The notes beneath the pieces are model-generated. The model saw nothing but the letters and a program-made list of their open reading frames with translations, searched no databases and was not told the origin of the DNA. Of a stretch of DNA of 7,015 nt, positions 1 through 5,096 are shown one piece after another. This DNA comes from Puniceicoccales bacterium (GTDB lineage: Bacteria > Verrucomicrobiota > Verrucomicrobiia > Opitutales > JAIRKQ01): NCBI GenBank assembly GCA_031281895.1, contig JAITET010000017.1:1-7015 (forward strand). Reading direction: 5' to 3'. The number at the start of each line of letters is the position of its first letter. Within the stretch, counting starts at the first letter, position 1. Position numbers and translations under genes: made by a program.

Positions 1-69
1 TTGACTATCTTGTATCGCTCTACGCACTGCCTCTGTCGTTTTGGCACATCCGTGTAGTATTTGTCCCAT
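1..69 (-). CDS. IS481-family transposase, N-terminal fragment (copy B, continues off window)
   Basis: The first 23 codons of an IS481-family DDE transposase, running from an ATG at 69-67 to the window edge. The protein begins MGQILHGCAKTT and continues into the RRAIQDSQ stretch that leads into the helix-turn-helix region, which copy A shows further downstream. The start is supported by AAGGAG at 75-80, five nt from the ATG. The frame is open throughout. The same codons occur in copy A, but there a one-base insertion just after the ATG breaks the frame. Whether the full gene is intact cannot be seen. Confidence 0.85.
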   Translation of the reverse strand, partial: MGQILHGCAKTTEAVRRAIQDSQ

Positions 70-74
70 AGTGA

Positions 75-80
75 CTCCTT
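75..80 (-). promoter_or_regulatory. Ribosome binding site of the IS481 transposase (copy B)
   Basis: AAGGAG on the minus strand, followed by five nt and then ATG, which is an almost ideal Shine-Dalgarno arrangement. Copy A keeps the same motif at 807-812. It stands out because most chromosomal genes in this window have no such motif before their starts. Confidence 0.7.
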
Positions 81-100
81 TATTTTTTTTAGTGATTCGT

Positions 101-129
101 ATTCTACCACTTTTTCTTCTCCATTACAA
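101..129 (-). promoter_or_regulatory. Candidate sigma70-type promoter of the IS481 transposase (copy B)
   Basis: On the minus strand TTGTAA (129-124) and TAGAAT (106-101) are separated by exactly 17 nt. The -10 matches consensus at five of six bases and the -35 at four of six. The -35 lies within the terminal repeat region. Copy A has the same arrangement (TTGTGA at 861-856, TAGAAT at 838-833, 17 nt apart), and both hexamer positions survive although the leaders have diverged elsewhere. Predicted from sequence alone. Confidence 0.5.
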
Positions 130-143
130 CACGGGACTATACA

Positions 144-801
144 ACATAATAAATGTTTGCAGATGTTGTCGCAGCTGCCGATGAGTATCATAGTAACAGC
201 AATTAACCGTGGCTTTTTTGATTGTTTTGTTCATACGTTCTACCTGACCATTAGTCCATGGGTGTGCAGGCATTGTTAACCTGTGGTCGATACTATGTTA
301 TAAGCTCCTCATAAGCAAACTTACTAACCCTGTCAATGGCAACAAAAAGATATATCTTGCCTTCTGCGGTACGAACCTTTGCAATATCCCATATGAAAAT
401 ATCCAATGGGCTAGGATTTGAAATTTTTCTTCTCTTTCTTCTTCTCGTCGAATTTTGGGAGCTTGCTAATGCCATGGCGTTGAAATAACCTGTGAAGGGA
501 AGATCTTGTAAGGTGAGGAATAGTTTCCTACAAGGCATACAAACAATCATTCAGTGGAAGGAGTGTGTGCCTGCGAAAAGCGATGCACGCTGCCTCTTCT
601 TCCCTCGAAAGTACCGTAGACCTGGCAACTTTTGGCCCCATTGGAGAATCCTGAACGTAATTTCTTTTCTTCCACTTTATTACCGTCTTTGGATTAACTG
701 AATATCGCTCAGCTAGCTTGTTTATACTCTCTTGACTATCTTGTATCGCTCTACGCACTGCCTCTGTCGTTTTGGCACATCCGTGTAGTATTTGTCACCA
801 T
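144..801 (-). pseudogene. IS481-family transposase pseudogene (copy A), multiply disrupted
   Basis: Recognisable IS481 family features in order: an N-terminal helix-turn-helix region (SINKLAERYSVNPKTVIKWKK), the PMGPK...RSTVLS linker, FRRHTLLPLNDCLYAL, ETIPHLTRSSLHR, LFQRHGISKLP, then the catalytic core start DIAKVRTAEGKIYLFVAIDR and the C-terminal HPWTNGQVERMN that carries the catalytic Glu. It cannot be functional. Lesions, read 5' to 3', are: an extra base just after the ATG (801-799), giving a stop within the first 20 codons; TAG at 530-528 where the family usually has Gln; TAG at 413-411; a +1 base near 388-390 in the GGG before ATATTGC; and a deletion near 295-300 that joins FAYEEL to HSIDHRLT. 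The deletion removes the segment expected to hold the second catalytic Asp. The frame then runs to about 144, where copy B cuts it. Confidence 0.92.
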
Positions 802-875
802 GGTGACTCCTTTAATTTTTTTAGTAATTCATATTCTATCACTTCTTTCTCCCCATCACAACACGGGACTATACA
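732..875 (-). repeat. Direct repeat of 1-143 (IS481 5' ends of copies A and B)
   Basis: This segment repeats 1-143 in the same orientation, with one extra base. Positions 732-796 are identical to 1-65 over all 65 bases. Positions 802-875 match 70-143 at 64 of 74 bases by my hand alignment. The two copies lie about 730 bp apart, so recombination between them could delete the intervening part of copy A. Confidence 0.93.
794..807. repeat. Perfect 14-bp palindrome over the broken transposase start (copy A)
   Basis: GTCACCATGGTGAC is its own reverse complement and spans the copy A start codon. Copy B has the imperfect GTCACTATGGGAC at the same place (minus strand). The additional T that completes the palindrome in copy A is also the base that shifts the reading frame. 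Confidence 0.9.
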
Positions 876-926
876 CCTGCACAAACATGCCTTTTTCAAC
901 TATAATGACTATAACCGTAGAGCGTC

Positions 927-1571
927 TTATTCCAGGGGGATATTTTTGCCATACGTGCAATCAAAGGATATCCTCTTTTTGTAAAAATTTTCAGGATTAA
1001 TCGTCTCAAACCCTTCGACAATTTCAATGAGAGCATGGATTATGTCAATTAACACATCGTCGAAATTCAATTTAACATTGATAGATTCTTGCAAACAGGA
1101 TATTGGGTATGGGGCATTATCTATCTTTGGAGTGTCCAATATATTAATCCCAATGCCTAGGACTGCCGAAATAATGCTGCTATCATTTCTTATAACTTCC
1201 AAAAGCAAGCCTCCAATTTTCTTCGACTGAATGAGGATGTCGTTGGGATATTTAGTCTTTACGTCGATGGAAAATTTGTTCGATAACATTTCGCAAAGTT
1301 CAACGGCCACATACTGTACAAAGATCGTTAGATGATTTTGCAATGTATCGGTTATTTTTAAAGCATGGGATAGGTATAAATTCCCGACAATATTTCCAAC
1401 CCAACGTCGCCCGTATTGGCCATAGGAAGCTAATTGTTGCTTCGCTAGCACTATGAATGGAACCGGTCTCCCATTCCTCACCATTTCCTTGGCATCCATA
1501 TTAGTACTCTGCGTTTGAGGTTTAAACAATAGGGGTACCCTAAAAGTTGTTTTTAAAATTTTGTCGAACAT
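927..1571 (-). CDS. birA: Biotin--[acetyl-CoA-carboxylase] ligase (BirA-type), probably 3'-truncated
   Basis: A monofunctional biotin-protein ligase. It would join biotin to ATP and transfer it to a lysine of the biotin carrier protein of acetyl-CoA carboxylase in the cytoplasm. Visible motifs are QSTN (21-24), the biotin/ATP loop ASYGQYGRRWVGN (48-60), KYPND (107-111), KKIGG (117-121) with the expected catalytic-site lysine, and GIGIN (139-143). No N-terminal DNA-binding domain precedes the catalytic domain, so it is not the repressor form. The loop is atypical: the family usually has GRGRxGRxW, here YGQYGRRW. The 214-residue protein ends abruptly within what should be the small C-terminal domain. 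Another frame from about 930 to 876 reads STVIVIIVEKGMFVQ, which resembles such a domain, and then hits the IS481 tip. I infer a one-base loss near 930 plus IS truncation. Start chosen at ATG 1571, just before the conserved core; no clear ribosome binding site. Reduced activity or a pseudogene is possible. Confidence 0.85.
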   Translation of the reverse strand: MFDKILKTTFRVPLLFKPQTQSTNMDAKEMVRNGRPVPFIVLAKQQLASYGQYGRRWVGNIVGNLYLSHALKITDTLQNHLTIFVQYVAVELCEMLSNKFSIDVKTKYPNDILIQSKKIGGLLLEVIRNDSSIISAVLGIGINILDTPKIDNAPYPISCLQESINVKLNFDDVLIDIIHALIEIVEGFETINPENFYKKRISFDCTYGKNIPLE

Positions 1572-1853
1572 GGGTAACGAAAATCATGGAGCAAAAATTC
1601 GTTAAAATTTTACGCTCAACCGTCAAGAATGTATCTTTTTCAACACCCTCACTAGAATTTGCCTTAAATAACTCATAAGTATACGAATCTCAATCTCTAT
1701 GATCGACCGTTTTTTTGAAATCTGCCTGTCGTTTTATCTGTTTCATAGGGGAGTAATATCTACCTTTTTTTTCTCGCAAAGATCGTCTATGGCCACGTGA
1801 AAAGCCTCACCAATCTTAGGGTTGTTTTATTCATCCATCTGTCCTGAGATTTT
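1572..1853. other. 282-nt gap between pgi and birA without a recognisable gene
   Basis: I find no intact gene, tRNA or clear terminator here. On the minus strand a short open stretch of under 30 codons (about 1826-1743, containing PKIGEAFHVAIDDLCEKKK) ends at a TGA that overlaps an ATG (ATGA, 1746-1743). The ATG opens a second stretch (MKQIKRQADFKKTVDHRD) that meets one TGA and then stays open towards the birA start. This looks like worn-down coding sequence, but I cannot name a family and chance is a real alternative. An imperfect hairpin (TTTTTCAC/GTGAAAAA, 1850-1877) overlaps the pgi stop without a following T-run on the minus strand. Confidence 0.4.
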
Positions 1854-3434
1854 TCACTTTTCACTTTTTGTGAAAAAGGTTGATGTTAAAATTTCAGGGG
1901 AAGGATTTCTTTTTATCCCATTACCATTGGCGGCCATATGTTCCAATAGTTTAAAAACCAACGCTTTCTGATTTTTCAAATTTATCCCATCCGCAATGGC
2001 ATCGATGGTTAGCTTTTTCCCTTTGTTTTTTTCTAGGAAAGATCCTATGGACCGTTGAATCTGTAAAATCTCCGCCGCCGCTTTTTTCCCGGCTTCCACA
2101 CCCGGTTGGTGATACGCATTTATATTTACCATGCTGGCATAGAACCCGACCGCACGTTCGTACAAAGCAATCAATGCTCCAAGCTCATATTCTGAAAATT
2201 TGTCGATGGAAATTTGAATTACTCCGGTACCATTTTCGTTTAATGCTTTGGCTGTTCCCAGGGCAAATCCATTCAGGTAATCTCCACTCGTCATGCCATT
2301 AGAATCAACGGCCGGCGAAATACCATTTCTGGATTTTAGCACGGAAATGATCGTTATAAAGAAATTTTGCAAGCCGTCGCGTAACTGTTGTATGAACGAA
2401 TGTTGATCCGTGGACCCTTTGTTTCCATACACGGTTAATCCCTGATGAACGATATGCCCATCGCGATCCTTTTCTTTGCCAAGCGATTCCATTATCAGTT
2501 GCTGTAAATATTTGGCAAAATTTGATAACCTGTCCTTGTATGGTATCACAACCATGTCTTTTTTCCCCACTCCATCCGTTGCACAATACCATGCGAGAGC
2601 CATCGTCATTGCGGGATTTTTGAAAGAATCAACCCGGGTCATAGTATCCATGTCGCGGGCACCGGCAAGGAAAGATTTTATGGAAATCCCCTGCAAAGCT
2701 GCTGGCAACAGCCCTACGGCGGAAAATACACTCGTTCGACCTCCTACCCACTCCCACATCGGAAACCTACCTATCCATCCTTCGGAATGGGCCTGTTTGT
2801 CTAGAAGGCTGTCCTGCCCCGTTATGGCTACGGCATGGCGAGAAAATGTATATTTATTTTTTTCATAGGCAGCCATCACTTCGACCATTGCATTGCGAGG
2901 TTCAGGAGTACTGCCGGACTTCGATGTGACAATCACCAGCGTTTGTCCAAGTCTCCCCTCTAACTTTTTAAGAATTAAGTCAATGCCGTCGGGATCCGTA
3001 TTATCTATGAAGTAACAGTTGATTTTATTGTCTCCATCCAAGCTGTCGCATAGCAATTGGGGACCTAAGGCTGATCCGCCTATGCCTATGAGTAAAGCAT
3101 TTTCAAACTTACCGTCCTGACCGGCGAGGGATCCTAAATGAACTTGCTCCGCGAATTTTAATATTTTTTCAATGCCCTTGTCAATGTTTACTTGAATTTC
3201 CGAAGAAGGAGCAATATTTGAGTTTCGTAACCAATAATGCCCAACCATTCTATTTTCATCCCGATTTGCCACAGCTCCAGCTTCCAATGCTGCCATTTCC
3301 TGATAGGCCACGGCAATTTTTTCTGCCATTCCATTGAAAAACTTTTCCGAAAAACCAATTTTGCTAAAATCAATCGTTATCCCCAGTTCATCGCTGCGAA
3401 ATAAATACTTTTCGAAATTACTCCAGTCGTCCAT
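1854..3434 (-). CDS. pgi: Glucose-6-phosphate isomerase
   Basis: Interconverts glucose 6-phosphate and fructose 6-phosphate in the cytoplasm, linking glycolysis/gluconeogenesis to sugar precursors for envelope polymers. The 526-residue protein shows the two sugar isomerase domains of the family: IGIGGSALGPQ (116-126), VTSKSGSTPEPRN (169-181) binding the phosphate, the signature GGRTSVFSAVGLLPAAL (231-247), MESLGKE with the likely catalytic Glu316, STDQHSF with His345, and QPGVEAGKKAA with the conserved lysine near 450. All key residues are present and the frame is uninterrupted, so it looks functional. The length fits the ~525-residue bacterial subtype rather than the ~550-residue enterobacterial one. 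It starts at ATG 3434, 48 nt after cdsA, with no evident Shine-Dalgarno, and probably shares the cdsA transcript. In many bacteria dxr or a site-2 protease gene sits at this position. Confidence 0.98.
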   Translation of the reverse strand: MDDWSNFEKYLFRSDELGITIDFSKIGFSEKFFNGMAEKIAVAYQEMAALEAGAVANRDENRMVGHYWLRNSNIAPSSEIQVNIDKGIEKILKFAEQVHLGSLAGQDGKFENALLIGIGGSALGPQLLCDSLDGDNKINCYFIDNTDPDGIDLILKKLEGRLGQTLVIVTSKSGSTPEPRNAMVEVMAAYEKNKYTFSRHAVAITGQDSLLDKQAHSEGWIGRFPMWEWVGGRTSVFSAVGLLPAALQGISIKSFLAGARDMDTMTRVDSFKNPAMTMALAWYCATDGVGKKDMVVIPYKDRLSNFAKYLQQLIMESLGKEKDRDGHIVHQGLTVYGNKGSTDQHSFIQQLRDGLQNFFITIISVLKSRNGISPAVDSNGMTSGDYLNGFALGTAKALNENGTGVIQISIDKFSEYELGALIALYERAVGFYASMVNINAYHQPGVEAGKKAAAEILQIQRSIGSFLEKNKGKKLTIDAIADGINLKNQKALVFKLLEHMAANGNGIKRNPSPEILTSTFFTKSEK

Positions 3435-3482
3435 GGAGGACGATAATTAATGGAAATGGACACCTTTAGCAATAAAATAGGA

Positions 3483-4310
3483 TCAATGAATAAAATATTT
3501 TAGATATAATACTCCGAGGGGGATTGAAAACAACAGACTATCCGTTAGGTCAAAAATTCCACCTATGCCCGGGAACATAGTCCCTGAATCTTTTTCATTG
3601 GCAAGCCGCTTCACCACCGATTCAACCAAGTCCCCGACCAATGAAAATATGGCTAAAAGTGTGGCTAGAACGATGGTTTTTCCAATTCCTAGCCTACTTG
3701 GTAACCATTGTCGGCAGAGAAATAAAAGAATTATCCCGATACAATTGGAAAATAAAATACCTCCAAGTAGTCCTTCAACGGTCTTTTTAGGACTAAAATT
3801 CATGGCTAGTTTGTGTTTACCGAAGTGTTTTCCTACGAACATTCCACCGATGTCACAACATTTTGTGACCACAATCATCCAGAACAAAGTACAGATGTAG
3901 TGGTTGTTGCCAAGACCATGGCGTAACATTTCATGGTACAACGCAATGGGGAAGCAACACATGAAGGGGACAATTATACCGATAATCGTGGACATTATGC
4001 ACTTTTTAGACGTTTCAAGGGAATGGGAAAGCAAGGCTTGGACCACCACTATGGTTATTGATAGGTACAATAATTCCGCCAGATTTGGTCCATTGGTGTG
4101 AAAACTTCCAATCATTAGCAGTGCACCGCAAAGGATCCCTGTGGCCATCAAAGGTCTTTGGCCTACCTTCCCCAACAATTTATAAAATTCCCACTGGGTC
4201 AATAGCCCAGCGAGGAAAATTAATCCTGCACATCCCACTGCTCCGAACAAATAAACCGTCAGAGACACAAAGGCTAAAATCAGGACACTGCTAATCGTTC
4301 GTTTTATCAT
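3483..4310 (-). CDS. cdsA: Phosphatidate cytidylyltransferase (CDP-diglyceride synthase)
   Basis: An inner-membrane enzyme that makes CDP-diacylglycerol from phosphatidate and CTP, the branch point to all bacterial phospholipids. The 275-residue protein is strongly hydrophobic with about eight or nine membrane segments (for example 5-22, 55-70, 78-95, 105-125, 183-199, 212-228, 255-272). Family motifs are CCDIGGMFVGKHFGKHK (151-167), SPKKTVEGLLGG (173-184) and the C-terminal signature GDLVESVVKR....KDSG..FPGIGGIFDLTDSLL (226-260). In that signature the usual His before GG and the Arg of DR are replaced by Ile and Leu, while the Asp residues expected to bind metal remain. I regard this as the form seen in PVC-group bacteria, not as damage. 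The ATG at 4310 lies inside uppS and the reading frames overlap by 20 nt. AAAGGAG lies about 14 nt upstream, longer than ideal. Translational coupling to uppS is likely. Confidence 0.97.
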   Translation of the reverse strand: MIKRTISSVLILAFVSLTVYLFGAVGCAGLIFLAGLLTQWEFYKLLGKVGQRPLMATGILCGALLMIGSFHTNGPNLAELLYLSITIVVVQALLSHSLETSKKCIMSTIIGIIVPFMCCFPIALYHEMLRHGLGNNHYICTLFWMIVVTKCCDIGGMFVGKHFGKHKLAMNFSPKKTVEGLLGGILFSNCIGIILLFLCRQWLPSRLGIGKTIVLATLLAIFSLVGDLVESVVKRLANEKDSGTMFPGIGGIFDLTDSLLFSIPLGVLYLKYFIH

Positions 4311-5001
4311 TTATTTTTCCCATTCTCCTTTCCCGGGTGCCATAATCTTCGATGGCCAACAAAAACTCCTCTTCATTGAAGTCAGGCCAATGAGTTTTTG
4401 TAAAGTACAACTCCGCGTAGGCTGATTGCAATAATAAAAAATTGCTCAACCGCTGCTCTCCGGACGTTCGAATGATCAGGTCGGGATCCGGCAAATCCTT
4501 CGTATAGAGATATTGTTCAAAATCTTCCCATGTCAAATTTCCCACATCCACATCTTTATTTTTCAAAAGGTTCCCTATGGCCTGAATGACTTCACTGCGT
4601 GCTCCATAATTTAGTGCCATGGTGAGATGAAATCTGTCAAAACGTGCCGTGTTTTGGGTCAAATTTTCAATCGCAAACTGGAGGTTGAAGGGCAATTGCC
4701 ATAGATTTCCTATGGCTCGAAAACGTATTTCCTTTTCGCAAAGTGTTTTGCCGTATTTTTTCAAAAATTTTTCGAATAAATTCATTAAAAAGTTTACTTC
4801 CGATTCCGGCCTTGAAAAATTTTCCGATGAAAAAGCAAAGAATGTCGCATATTTGATTCCTTTCTTTTCAGCAATGCGCAAAATTTTTTTTACCACTGTG
4901 GCTCCCCGCCTATGCCCTTCATGGCGGGGCAACCCACGTGCCTGTGCCCAACGACCATTCCCATCCATTATAAAAGCAACGTGCACGGGAATACGACTCA
5001 T
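4291..5001 (-). CDS. uppS: Isoprenyl transferase (undecaprenyl diphosphate synthase)
   Basis: A cis-prenyltransferase that extends farnesyl diphosphate with isopentenyl units to C55 undecaprenyl diphosphate, the lipid carrier for peptidoglycan and other envelope sugars; cytoplasmic, membrane-associated. From ATG 5001 the protein has 236 residues, normal for the family. Motifs are HVAFIMDGNGRWA (7-19, catalytic Asp13), RHEGHRRGA (26-34), FFAFSSENFSRP (54-65), LNYGARSE (130-137), then PDPDLIIRTSGEQRLSNF (171-188) and the QSAYAELYF end of the same signature with Glu197. The frame is open ten codons further up to a TTG at 5031. I prefer the ATG because MSRIPVHVAF starts just before the conserved core, as is usual. 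No strong ribosome binding site is seen at either. It follows gpmI after 95 nt and overlaps cdsA, the classic uppS-cdsA pair. Confidence 0.98.
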   Translation of the reverse strand: MSRIPVHVAFIMDGNGRWAQARGLPRHEGHRRGATVVKKILRIAEKKGIKYATFFAFSSENFSRPESEVNFLMNLFEKFLKKYGKTLCEKEIRFRAIGNLWQLPFNLQFAIENLTQNTARFDRFHLTMALNYGARSEVIQAIGNLLKNKDVDVGNLTWEDFEQYLYTKDLPDPDLIIRTSGEQRLSNFLLLQSAYAELYFTKTHWPDFNEEEFLLAIEDYGTRERRMGKINDKTND

Positions 5002-5096
5002 GGATCCGCATATGTATAAGTTCAGGGCCAATAATCAAGCATCTTGTGAATTCTGGGGAAATATGCTCGCGGACAATATTTCCCGCCCATCGGGTT

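Larger units (their letters stand above)
1..143 (-). mobile_element. IS481-family element, copy B, 5' end only (window-truncated)
   Basis: This is the left (5') end of an IS481-family insertion sequence reading leftward off the window. The tip reads TGTATAGTCCCGTGTTGT on the minus strand, starting at 143, with the TG...CA-type terminus usual for the family. Behind the tip come a promoter-like pair, a Shine-Dalgarno sequence and the first 23 codons of the transposase. The whole 143 nt repeats at 732-875. The visible part has no lesion, so this copy looks younger than its neighbour. Its tip abuts the transposase gene of copy A at 144, so B appears to have inserted into A. Its 3' end and any target duplication lie outside the window. 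Confidence 0.85.
144..875 (-). mobile_element. Degraded IS481-family element, copy A, interrupted by copy B
   Basis: An IS481-family element reading leftward. Its 5' tip is at 875 (TGTATAGTCCCGTGTTGT on the minus strand). The leader carries a promoter-like pair and AAGGAG, then comes the broken transposase gene. The element stops at 144, where copy B's tip begins inside the transposase reading frame, so A's own 3' end is absent here. It may lie beyond the window on the far side of copy B. The element lies immediately downstream of the damaged biotin ligase gene, and was probably inserted into or beside that gene's 3' end. Confidence 0.88.

Noticed and set aside
61..279. 72-codon plus-strand frame across the left IS elements
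   Set aside because: It is antisense to the IS481 terminal repeat and transposase remnant, crosses the B/A junction, and has low-complexity Ser/Phe composition.
1850..1877. Hairpin at the pgi stop as a transcription terminator
   Set aside because: Arms TTTTTCAC/GTGAAAAA are AT-rich, part of the stem is coding, and no T-run follows on the minus strand.
2476..2868. 130-codon open frame on the plus strand within pgi
   Set aside because: It lies opposite a fully conserved pgi and its peptide shows no family features; a shadow frame. The same holds for the plus-strand frames within gpmI, uppS and cdsA.
4291..5031. Longer uppS from TTG at 5031
   Set aside because: The extra ten residues are outside the conserved family core, TTG is a weak start, and an ATG lies just before the conserved N-terminus.
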